A stretch of DNA of 6,722 nucleotides from Gemmatimonadota bacterium. GTDB taxonomy: Bacteria; Gemmatimonadota; Gemmatimonadetes; Longimicrobiales; Longimicrobiaceae. How positions within the stretch are numbered: position 1 is the first letter of the stretch; every line of letters starts with the position of its first letter. The stretch is from assembly GCA_019348265.1 (NCBI GenBank), contig JAHWJV010000201.1, positions 1 to 6,722 on the forward strand. Direction: 5' to 3'. Of this stretch, positions 1 through 6,060 are shown in pieces. Under the pieces are notes generated by a model. That model did no database searches and was not told the origin of the DNA. It worked only from the letters and a program-made list of their open reading frames with translations. A program made the translations under genes and the position numbers.

Positions 1-288
1 GTCGGAATACTGGCCGCGGTGAACCTCGACCGGGTCGTGCGTGGTCTGGAACCCGTGCTGCCGCCCCCCACCTCCATGCTCGGCGGGCTGATGCGCTACC
101 TGCGGGAAGCCGATCCGGCGCACTTCCAGCCGATGAACTCGAACTTCGGACTGATCGATCCACTCGAGACGAACGTTCGCGACAAGCAGCAGAAGCGGGA
201 TCTACTCTCGGAGCGCGGGCAGGCCGACTTCGCCGCATGGCTGGAGGCGAACGGGATCGAGGCCGCGGGCGCGGTCGCCGGGCGATGA
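1..288 (+). CDS. trmFO: TrmFO, folate/FAD-dependent tRNA (uracil-54-C5)-methyltransferase, C-terminal part
   Basis: This is the last 95 codons of a gene that begins before the window; the frame is open from base 1 and ends at TGA 286-288. TrmFO forms ribothymidine at position 54 in the T-loop of tRNA, using methylene-tetrahydrofolate and FAD in the cytosol. The fragment carries the family's C-terminal signatures: a GILAAVNLDR-like helix that closes the FAD domain, a PPPTSMLGGLMRYL stretch, then HFQPMNSNFGLIDPLE, followed by the basic KQQKRDLLSERG helix. The N-terminal FAD-binding motif lies outside the window. The stop overlaps the start of xerC as ATGA, so the two are probably translationally coupled. 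The neighbour order trmFO-xerC-hslVU is a known conserved arrangement and supports the call. The Ala/Gly-rich last dozen residues are not conserved in the family as I know it. Confidence 0.93.
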   Translation, partial: VGILAAVNLDRVVRGLEPVLPPPTSMLGGLMRYLREADPAHFQPMNSNFGLIDPLETNVRDKQQKRDLLSERGQADFAAWLEANGIEAAGAVAGR

Positions 289-1226
289 GCGCACTCGCGG
301 AGCTCCAGGCGCGCGATGGCGTGCGTGAGTTCCTCAGCCACATCACGCACGAGCGGCAGCTCTCGCCGAGGACCGTGCGCGCGTACACGGACGATCTCGC
401 CGAGTTCGCCGAGTTCCTCACGGTCTACTATGGGACGCCGGAGTGGAGCTGGACGGGTGTGGACCGCCTGACGATCCGCTCCTTCATGGGCGACTGCGCC
501 ACCCGCAGGAAGCTCTCCAAGCGCACCATCGCACGGACGCTATCCTCCGTGCGCTCCCTCTTTCGCTTCCTGCACGTGGAGGAAGCGATCGATGCCAACC
601 CCGCGCGCGCGGTCCGCGCGCCCAAGCGCGACCGGACCCTACCCGCCTTCCTCACCCGCGAGCAGGTCGAAAGCATCTTCAACTCCGCCGAAGCACGCGC
701 GATGGAGGGCGGGTTCGCAGGCGTTCGCAATCTGGCCATCGTGGAGCTCTTCTACTCGACCGGCGTACGCCTTTCCGAGCTCCAGCAGGTGAATCTCGCC
801 GACCTCGATCTGGTCACCGAGCGGCTTCGCGTGATGGGGAAGGGCCGCAAGGAGCGCATCGTGCCGGTGGGCCGGATGGCGGTGGGCGCGCTACGGCGGT
901 ACGAGCCTCGCCGAGACGAAGTGGTTGCTCGTTCGGGCCAGGCGGACCGCCGCGCCCTCTTTCTCAGCCAGACCGGCAAGCGGCTCTCCGTTCGCCAGAT
1001 CCAGAATATCGTCGTCGGCTTCCTCGACCAGGTGAGCGAGGACTCGGGTCTCTCCACTCACTCGCTGCGTCACAGCTTCGCGACGCACCTCGTGGACGCC
1101 GGGGCCGACCTGCTCGCGGTCAAAGAGCTCCTCGGTCACGCAAGTCTGAGCACGACGCAGATCTACACGCACACCTCACGCGAGCGGCTCCAGCGGGTCT
1201 ACAAACAGGCGCATCCACGCGCCTGA
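285..1226 (+). CDS. xerC: XerC tyrosine site-specific recombinase
   Basis: The 313-residue product is of normal XerC/XerD length (about 300). The family acts with a partner recombinase at the dif site to resolve chromosome dimers at the septum. Residues 9-100 form the N-terminal SAM-like core-binding domain (REFLSHITHERQLSPRTVRAY start), and residues 119-305 the catalytic domain. All six catalytic residues are visible: Arg162 (STGVRLSEL), Lys186 (MGKGRKER), His259 and Arg262 (HSLRH), His285 (LLGHASL) and nucleophile Tyr294 (TTQIYTH). The Arg-Lys, Arg-His and His-Tyr spacings (24, 23, 9) match E. coli XerC. The start is the ATG overlapping the trmFO stop; in-frame upstream Met codons lie inside trmFO and would add an implausible Gly/Arg-rich tail. 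The name XerC rather than XerD rests on its place between trmFO and hslVU. No dif site is seen in the window. Confidence 0.94.
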   Translation: MSALAELQARDGVREFLSHITHERQLSPRTVRAYTDDLAEFAEFLTVYYGTPEWSWTGVDRLTIRSFMGDCATRRKLSKRTIARTLSSVRSLFRFLHVEEAIDANPARAVRAPKRDRTLPAFLTREQVESIFNSAEARAMEGGFAGVRNLAIVELFYSTGVRLSELQQVNLADLDLVTERLRVMGKGRKERIVPVGRMAVGALRRYEPRRDEVVARSGQADRRALFLSQTGKRLSVRQIQNIVVGFLDQVSEDSGLSTHSLRHSFATHLVDAGADLLAVKELLGHASLSTTQIYTHTSRERLQRVYKQAHPRA

Positions 1227-1257
1227 GGCACCGCTACGGGGTCGCGCCCGAACCAAA

Positions 1258-1287
1258 ATACCTCGGCCGCAGGAGCGGTCGAGGTAT
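1258..1287 (-). terminator. Hairpin in the xerC / serine hydrolase convergent gap, terminator-like
   Basis: Arms 1258-1270 and 1275-1287 pair over 13 base pairs with one G-T pair, around a 4-base loop (AGGA). The outer arm is ATACCTCG / CGAGGTAT. Read on the - strand, the stem runs into TATTTTGG, a short T tract, so it best fits an intrinsic terminator for the serine hydrolase gene that ends about 75 bases upstream. On the + strand no T run follows, but the stem lies 31 bases after the xerC stop and may also slow transcripts from that side. The structure is seen directly; the function is inferred. Confidence 0.62.
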
Positions 1288-1362
1288 CGTTATACAAAGC
1301 GCGGCCTAGCGGCGTTTTACGCGTCGGAGGCGTGCCTGGAACTCGCACGCCGGTCCCGCGAT

Positions 1363-2295
1363 TCAACGGCGGGGGCGCCAGGGGTCGGTCGGGTTGAAGT
1401 GCTCGTATACGGCGCGGGAGATACTTCGGATCAGCCGATGGCCCTCGTTCTCCGGCTCGTAGCTCGTATCTGTCTGATTCTTTGTGATGATGGCGAGCAC
1501 ATAATCACCGGAGGGCGCGTTGACCAGCAGCACTTCGGAGCGAGAGCGGTCGACGGAACCCTGCTTCGAGGCGGCCTGCACGGTGGGCGGCAGCTGGGAG
1601 AGCGCCTCCTTGTTCCAGTAGCTCTTCGTCAGCACGCGGTACATCTCTTCCGACGCGGCCGCGCTGACGGCCCTCCCTTCCCGAATGGCTACCAGCGCCG
1701 CCGCTATCTCCCGCGGGGTCGTCTGACCCCAGCCGAATTCCGTTCGGTCGGCTTCCCGACCCGGGGTTCGCGAGTTTACCCGCGTTCGAGCGAAGCCGTT
1801 CGCCGCCAGCCATTCGTTGACCCTCGCGCCACCGCCGACCAGCGCCTGGATCCAGAGGCTCGCGACATTGTCGCTCAGCGCCACCATCAGGAACGCGAGC
1901 TCCCACAACGGGAGCTTTTCGCCCGGTTCCAGGTAACCCACCACGTCGGTGATCTCCTCGTACTGGTACTTCAGCGTGTCGGGGTACGGCACCACGGTAT
2001 CGAGGTCGAGGAGCCCGCGCTCCACGCGGTCGTAGAGGGTCAGCAGGAGCGGCACCTTGATCATGCTCGCCGTGGGGAAGACCTCGTCGGCGCGAATGGC
2101 TGCACTCGCGTTGCTCGGCAGATGGCGCACGTACACTCCCACGTCTCCGCCGAAGCCCCGCACGAGCCCCTGAAGCTTCGCCAGCAGCACGGTGTCCGTC
2201 GGCGTGACGGGGTTCGCGTAGCCTGGCTCCTGCGCGCTCAGCGGCATGACGGCGATAAGAATACCGAGCACGTGTACTGCGATGGTGAGTTTCAT
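1363..2295 (-). CDS. Secreted beta-lactamase-fold serine hydrolase (class A-like)
   Basis: The 310-residue product begins with a signal peptide (MKLTIAVHVLGILIAVMPLSA; likely cleavage after Ala21, no lipobox Cys), so it should act in the periplasm or outside the cell. The rest resembles the penicillin-recognising serine hydrolase family (Beta-lactamase2 type). The nucleophile motif SxxK is Ser77-Met-Ile-Lys80 in FPTASMIKVPLL; the second motif SDN is at 141-143; the third is KQG (244-246) in place of the usual KTG. The class A omega-loop ExxLN motif with the deacylating Glu is not evident: the equivalent stretch before TTPREIA (192-198) reads NSRTPGREADRTEFGWGQ. It may be a penicillin-binding hydrolase, esterase or weak beta-lactamase; resistance should not be assumed. 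I chose the ATG at 2295, which starts the signal peptide. Earlier in-frame codons lie mostly inside the upstream thrC-like gene. No strong Shine-Dalgarno is seen. The 46-base gap suggests co-transcription with that gene. Confidence 0.82.
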   Translation of the reverse strand: MKLTIAVHVLGILIAVMPLSAQEPGYANPVTPTDTVLLAKLQGLVRGFGGDVGVYVRHLPSNASAAIRADEVFPTASMIKVPLLLTLYDRVERGLLDLDTVVPYPDTLKYQYEEITDVVGYLEPGEKLPLWELAFLMVALSDNVASLWIQALVGGGARVNEWLAANGFARTRVNSRTPGREADRTEFGWGQTTPREIAAALVAIREGRAVSAAASEEMYRVLTKSYWNKEALSQLPPTVQAASKQGSVDRSRSEVLLVNAPSGDYVLAIITKNQTDTSYEPENEGHRLIRSISRAVYEHFNPTDPWRPRR

Positions 2296-2341
2296 GGGCG
2301 GGGCGATGAAGATGAACCACCGTGGAGCCGGGCTAGTCCTC

Positions 2342-3535
2342 TCAACGCACGTATTTGAGGCCGCTGCCGGTGTTGAACAGAAGTACCTCGTCATCGGGCC
2401 GGATCACGCCGCGCTCGAGGAGAAGCGGAACTGCGGCCGCCGTGGCGGCGCCCTCCGGCGCGGCGAAGATGCCCGTAAGGCGCCCTAATTCGCCGGTCCA
2501 GCGCTCCATCGCGGCGTCGGAGACGGCGACCGCCGCCCCGTGAGACTCGCGGATCGCGCGCAGGATCAGGAAATCTCCCACCGCTCCGGGGACCCGCAGA
2601 CCCGACGCGTAGGTGTGCGCGTCCTGCCATGGCTCGGCGAAGTCGGTGCCCTGCTCCCATGCCCGGACGATCGGGGCGCAGCCGGCTGCCTGTACGGAGA
2701 CCATCCGGGGTCGGTGCGGGCCGATCCAGCCCAGCGCCTGCATCTCATCAAACGCCTTCCACATCCCCACCAGGCCGGTGCCGCCACCGGTCGGATAGAC
2801 GATCACGTCGGGGAGACGCCACCCAAGCTGCTCGGCGACTTCGTACCCCATCGTCTTCTTCCCCTCCACGCGATACGGCTCCTTGAGCGTGGAGAGATCG
2901 AACCACCCGAAACGACGGGCGCCCTCGGCAACGCGGGCTGCGCACGCGTTGATCAGGCCGTCGATGAGCTCGATATCGGCCCCGAGAGCGCGCGCCTCCT
3001 GAATGATGGCCGGAGGCGTGTCGACAGGCATCACCAGATGTGCCTTCAGTCCGGCCGCCGCCGCGTACGCGGCCGTCGCGCTCCCCGCGTTCCCGGCGGA
3101 CGGGAGAGCGACTTCGGTGACCCCGAGCTCGCGCGCCCGGGAAACGGCCAAACACAGCCCCCTCGCCTTGAAAGACGCCGTGGGATTCTGTCCCTCGTCC
3201 TTTACCCACACCCGCCGCACGCCGAGCCGCGACGCCAATCTTGGCGTATCGATGTTCGGCGTCCAACCCTCTCCGAGCCGGATGGCGTTCTCCGGATCAC
3301 GGACCGGCAGCAGCTCGGCGTAACGCCAGAGGTCGGAGGAGCGGGAGCGTAGGGACTCGCGGCTCACCTTGCCTCGAAGACCGGCGAGGTCGTACCTCGC
3401 GTAGAGCGGGCGGCTGCAGCAGTCCGAGAGACCCCGCAGCCGCTCACTCGTGTACTCGGCTCCGCAGAGCGTACACTCGAGGTGAGACGCGCCGCCAGGA
3501 AGGCCGGAGGGAGGGGAGATCTCGCTGTCGATCAA
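2342..3535 (-). CDS. thrC: Threonine synthase-like PLP-dependent enzyme
   Basis: From TTG 3535 the product is 397 residues; from ATG 3613 it would be 423. The residue numbers here use the longer form. It is a fold-type II PLP enzyme of the threonine synthase family, which turns O-phosphohomoserine into threonine in the cytosol. An N-terminal zinc-ribbon-like part has Cys47-x2-Cys50 and Cys65-Cys66, followed by RPLYARYDL. The phosphate/substrate region is GEGWTPN (114-120), the PLP lysine is Lys149 in NPTASFKARG, the cofactor Asn loop is SAGNAGSAT (172-180), the phosphate-binding loop is PTGGGTGLVG (274-283), and the C-terminus is NTGSGLKYVR. I prefer the TTG start: GGAG lies 7 bases before it, and the only good promoter upstream has its -10 box on top of the ATG at 3613. 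Related enzymes (cysteate synthase, other threonine synthase homologues) share these motifs, so the exact substrate is inferred. No other threonine gene is present here. Confidence 0.85.
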   Translation of the reverse strand: MIDSEISPPSGLPGGASHLECTLCGAEYTSERLRGLSDCCSRPLYARYDLAGLRGKVSRESLRSRSSDLWRYAELLPVRDPENAIRLGEGWTPNIDTPRLASRLGVRRVWVKDEGQNPTASFKARGLCLAVSRARELGVTEVALPSAGNAGSATAAYAAAAGLKAHLVMPVDTPPAIIQEARALGADIELIDGLINACAARVAEGARRFGWFDLSTLKEPYRVEGKKTMGYEVAEQLGWRLPDVIVYPTGGGTGLVGMWKAFDEMQALGWIGPHRPRMVSVQAAGCAPIVRAWEQGTDFAEPWQDAHTYASGLRVPGAVGDFLILRAIRESHGAAVAVSDAAMERWTGELGRLTGIFAAPEGAATAAAVPLLLERGVIRPDDEVLLFNTGSGLKYVR

Positions 3536-3542
3536 ACTGTCG

Positions 3543-3546
3543 CTCC
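3543..3546 (-). promoter_or_regulatory. Shine-Dalgarno that favours the TTG start of the thrC-like gene
   Basis: On the - strand GGAG is followed by seven bases (CGACAGT) and then TTG ATC GAC. The spacing is ideal. The ATG at 3613 has no comparable site. The ATG at 3598 has GGGAG directly abutting it, too close to work. Confidence 0.5.
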
Positions 3547-3608
3547 AGGCTTGCCGCTGAGTTCGCCGCGCGCCGGAGTGCGGCGGCGAATCGTCGATCA
3601 TCTCCCGG

Positions 3609-3637
3609 ATCATACAGCACGATCATCGAGCCGTCTA
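3609..3637 (-). promoter_or_regulatory. Candidate sigma70-type promoter for the thrC-like / serine hydrolase pair
   Basis: On the - strand TAGACG (3637-3632, four of six matches to TTGACA) is followed after exactly 17 bases by TATGAT (3614-3609, five of six matches to TATAAT). Transcription would start near 3602, giving a leader of about 65 bases before the TTG start at 3535. It lies in the divergent gap before hslV. The boxes are seen directly; activity is inferred. Confidence 0.42.
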
Positions 3638-3839
3638 CGGTCGCCCGAGGCCGCCGCTGGTGTGGGCACGTTACCGCCGCAGGCTGTCCGGAATCGCCAC
3701 GGCAGTTATCTTTGTCGCTTGCCTGTCATCCCGACTGCTCGAGCGTCGGCCTGCAGGATGCCGCCGTTGCCCTTTCGCGCGGCAGCGAGCGCACCTCCGG
3801 ATGCCATTTCGACTTCCTGCCCGCAGACGTAGAGATCTG
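3638..3839. other. Divergent intergenic region upstream of hslV
   Basis: This is the remainder of the roughly 300-base gap between the two divergent genes. The hslV frame stays open through it from 3660, but the reading is very Arg-rich and lies before a normal hslV start, so I treat it as non-coding. No CIRCE-type heat-shock inverted repeat (TTAGCACTC-N9-GAGTGCTAA) is visible. A weak -10-like TATCTT at 3707-3712 has only a poor -35 partner (CTGTCC, 3684-3689), so I cannot place the hslV promoter with any confidence. Confidence 0.4.
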
Positions 3840-4382
3840 ATGTCGTTGCCAAGGATTCGCGCCACCACCATTCTCGCGGTCCGCCGCGAGGGGCGCGTGG
3901 CGCTCGGGGGAGATGGGCAGGTCACCTTCGGGGAGACCATCATGAAAGCGTCCGCGCAGAAGGTGCGGAAGCTTCGCGACGGAAAAGTGCTGGCGGGCTT
4001 CGCCGGCTCCGTTGCGGACGCGTTTACCCTGTTCGAGAAGTTCGAGGAGAAGCTGGAGCGTTTTCCCGGCAATCTCTCAAGGGCAGCGGTGGAGCTCGCG
4101 AAGGAGTGGCGTTCCGACCGTTACCTGCGCCGTCTGGAGGCGATGCTGGCCGTCGCGGACCAGCAGAACCTCTACCTGCTCTCCGGAACCGGAGACGTGA
4201 TCCAGCCGGACGACGAGATCGTGGCGATCGGCTCCGGCAGCGGCTTCGCGCTCGCTGCGGCGCGCGCGCTCAAGACCCACACGGAGCTCCCGGCCGCCGA
4301 GATCGTGCGGCGCGGGCTCGAGATCGCCGGAGAGATCTGCATCTACTCCAACCAGAACATCACCGTCCTGGAGCTCGAGTAG
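3840..4382 (+). CDS. hslV: HslV, proteolytic subunit of the HslUV ATP-dependent protease
   Basis: The 180-residue product is the threonine peptidase of the HslUV complex, a cytosolic double ring that degrades proteins unfolded by HslU. The predicted mature enzyme begins at Thr9 after removal of an 8-residue propeptide (MSLPRIRA), giving TTILAVRR at the new N-terminus and 172 residues. In mature numbering the nucleophile is Thr1, with Asp17 (GGDGQVTFG) and Lys33 (SAQKVRKL) at the expected places. The GSGSGFALAAARAL segment and the C-terminal YSNQNITVLELE are typical. I chose the ATG at 3840 because it leaves a propeptide of the size known for this family; an ATG at 3660 would add 60 Arg-rich residues unlike any HslV. 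The Shine-Dalgarno before 3840 is weak. hslU follows after 59 bases on the same strand, so the two are probably one operon. Confidence 0.95.
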   Translation: MSLPRIRATTILAVRREGRVALGGDGQVTFGETIMKASAQKVRKLRDGKVLAGFAGSVADAFTLFEKFEEKLERFPGNLSRAAVELAKEWRSDRYLRRLEAMLAVADQQNLYLLSGTGDVIQPDDEIVAIGSGSGFALAAARALKTHTELPAAEIVRRGLEIAGEICIYSNQNITVLELE

Positions 4383-4441
4383 CTCGCGGTCAGCGAAGTC
4401 CACGACTCAGAAAGGCCACCCGCGCGGTGGATCAGGTGCAT

Positions 4442-5959
4442 ATGCAGATCACGAAGACGGAGGCGAAGAACGGCAAGGCGGCGCCTGCCGGCGAGGAAGC
4501 CGAGCCGTGGCTCGACGAGCTCACGCCTCGCCAGATCGTCGCCGAGCTGGACAAATACATCGTCGGTCAGGACGCGGCGAAGAAGGCGGTCGCGATCGCG
4601 CTCCGGAACCGCTGGCGCCGGCAGCGGGTCCCCGAGGATCTGCGGGACGAGATTCTGCCGAACAACATCATCATGATCGGGCCGACCGGGGTCGGTAAGA
4701 CGGAGATCGCGCGCCGGCTCGCGCGGCTCGCCGGCGCTCCGTTCGTCAAGGTCGAGGCATCCAAGTTCACCGAGGTCGGGTACGTCGGTCGCGACGTCGA
4801 GTCGATGATTCGCGACCTGGTGGACTTCGCCGTGAACATGGTACGGAACGAGCGCGAGGACGACGTGCAGGAGGTGGCGGAGCAGCGGGTCGAGGAGCGA
4901 CTCCTGGACCTTCTCCTTCCGCCCGTGACTGACGCGCCGGCTGCCGCGCCCGCGCCGCCCCCGCCGGCGAAGCCGACCATCACCCGCCCCTTCATCGTCT
5001 CGTCCGCCGGTGACGTGCAGCTGAGCGACCCCGCCGACGAGGCGCCTCCCGTCGGCCAGGCGGAGTCGCAGGAGCGCCGGGAGCGGACGCGCGAGAAGCT
5101 GCGCGCCCTGCTCAAGGAGGAGAAGCTCGAAGATCGCATGGTGGAGGTCGAGGTCCAGCAGTCCTTGCCGCTCGACAACATGATGGTGCCCGCGGGCGGC
5201 GGAGAGGGGATGGACTTCAACTTCTCCGAGATGCTCCAGGACCTGCTCCCCAAGCGAACGAAGCGCCGCCAGGTCACCGTGGCGGAAGCGCGCCGCATCC
5301 TGTTGCAGGACGAGCTCGACAAGCTCGTCAACCTGGACGAGGTGGTCGACGAGGCGCTCGACCGCGTCGAGGAGACCGGGATCGTCTTCCTCGACGAGAT
5401 CGACAAGATCGCCGGCGAGCGCGGCGCGAGTGGGCCGGACGTCTCCCGCGAGGGGGTGCAGCGAGATCTGCTCCCCATCGTCGAAGGCTCGACCGTTCAG
5501 ACGAAGTACGGGATGGTTCGCACCGACCACGTTCTCTTCGTGGCCGCCGGCGCTTTCCACGTGTCGAAGCCATCGGACCTGATCCCCGAGCTCCAGGGCC
5601 GATTCCCTATCCGCGTGGAGCTGACCAACCTCACCGAAGCGGACTTCGTACGGATCCTCCAGGAGCCGAAGAACGCGCTCCTCACGCAGTACCAGGCGCT
5701 CGTGACCGCCGACGGCGCCAGCCTCCGCTTCACCGACGAAGGCGTGCTGGCGATCGCGAAGACCGCCGCCGGGCTGAACGACCGCATGGAGAACATCGGA
5801 GCGCGCCGCCTCCACACGGTCCTCACCACTCTCCTCGAGGAGTTCCTCTTCGAGCTCCCCGACCCCGACCGTCAGGAGATCGTCATCGACGACGCTGCCG
5901 TCCGCGACCGCCTCAAGCACATCGTCGAGGACGAGGATCTGAGGAAATACATACTCTAG
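4442..5959 (+). CDS. hslU: HslU, AAA+ unfoldase ATPase of the HslUV protease
   Basis: The 505-residue product is the hexameric ATPase that unfolds substrates and feeds them to HslV. The N-domain begins at LTPRQIVAELDKYIVGQD (27-44). Walker A is GPTGVGKT (80-87), the pore loop is GYVG (113-116), Walker B is VFLDEID (315-321), SGPDVSREGVQRDLLP (330-345) and ELQGRFPIRVEL (383-394) are strongly conserved, and the sensor-2 GARRLH is at 453-458. The protein ends EDEDLRKYIL, the C-terminal tail that docks into HslV. It is longer than E. coli HslU (443 residues): there is a roughly 25-residue N-terminal extension, and the I-domain (about 140-280) carries a Pro/Ala-rich linker at 161-180 and an acidic stretch to about 210. 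The start is uncertain: ATG 4442 has AGGTG only 3 bases upstream, and GTG codons at 4427 and 4436 are in frame. The N-terminus is not conserved enough to decide. Confidence 0.95.
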   Translation: MQITKTEAKNGKAAPAGEEAEPWLDELTPRQIVAELDKYIVGQDAAKKAVAIALRNRWRRQRVPEDLRDEILPNNIIMIGPTGVGKTEIARRLARLAGAPFVKVEASKFTEVGYVGRDVESMIRDLVDFAVNMVRNEREDDVQEVAEQRVEERLLDLLLPPVTDAPAAAPAPPPPAKPTITRPFIVSSAGDVQLSDPADEAPPVGQAESQERRERTREKLRALLKEEKLEDRMVEVEVQQSLPLDNMMVPAGGGEGMDFNFSEMLQDLLPKRTKRRQVTVAEARRILLQDELDKLVNLDEVVDEALDRVEETGIVFLDEIDKIAGERGASGPDVSREGVQRDLLPIVEGSTVQTKYGMVRTDHVLFVAAGAFHVSKPSDLIPELQGRFPIRVELTNLTEADFVRILQEPKNALLTQYQALVTADGASLRFTDEGVLAIAKTAAGLNDRMENIGARRLHTVLTTLLEEFLFELPDPDRQEIVIDDAAVRDRLKHIVEDEDLRKYIL

Positions 5960-6060
5960 GGAACAGGGAACGGTGGGAAACAAAAGACCAGGGGCCGCCA
6001 TCAAATGCGATGGCGGCCCCTGCCGAGTTCTGCAGGCTGTTCCGTGTTCCCTATTCCCTA
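5957..6060. repeat. Nested inverted repeat filling the hslU / small-gene convergent gap
   Basis: The outer left arm TAGGGAACAGGGAACGG (5957-5973) begins on the hslU stop codon. The right arm CCGTGTTCCCTATTCCCTA (6042-6060) ends one base before the stop of the - strand gene. The arms pair with one mismatch and a two-base bulge. Each arm is a perfect tandem heptamer: AGGGAAC twice (5958-5971) and TTCCCTA twice (6047-6060). Inside lies a separate 13-base-pair hairpin (5990-6021). The symmetry is seen directly. Whether it is a dispersed element, a double terminator or a processing site is not shown by this window. Confidence 0.7.
5990..6021 (-). terminator. Strong intrinsic-terminator-like hairpin between two convergent genes
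   Basis: Arms AGGGGCCGCCATC (5990-6002) and GATGGCGGCCCCT (6009-6021) match perfectly over 13 base pairs around a 6-base loop. On the - strand the stem is followed by GGTCTTTTGTTTCCC, a T-rich tract, so it fits an intrinsic terminator for the small gene that ends at 6061. On the + strand no T run follows, but the stem lies 30 bases after the hslU stop and could act on that transcript too. Confidence 0.7.

Noticed and set aside
1318..1380. A tRNA or tmRNA-like 3' end suggested by two consecutive arms and an ATTCAAC loop.
   Set aside because: The loops are nine bases rather than seven, the TTCRA pattern is out of register with the stem, there is no acceptor stem or CCA partner, and the second arm overlaps the end of a coding region.
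3660..3839. A 60-residue N-terminal extension of HslV.
   Set aside because: It is Arg-rich, unlike any HslV propeptide, and would place the catalytic Thr about 68 residues into the protein; the ATG at 3840 gives the normal short propeptide.
4343..6004. A very long - strand open frame (553 codons) opposite hslU.
   Set aside because: It is the mirror of a GC-rich coding region; the + strand protein matches HslU along its whole length, and the reverse reading has a His/Asp/Leu/Arg-rich composition without any motif.
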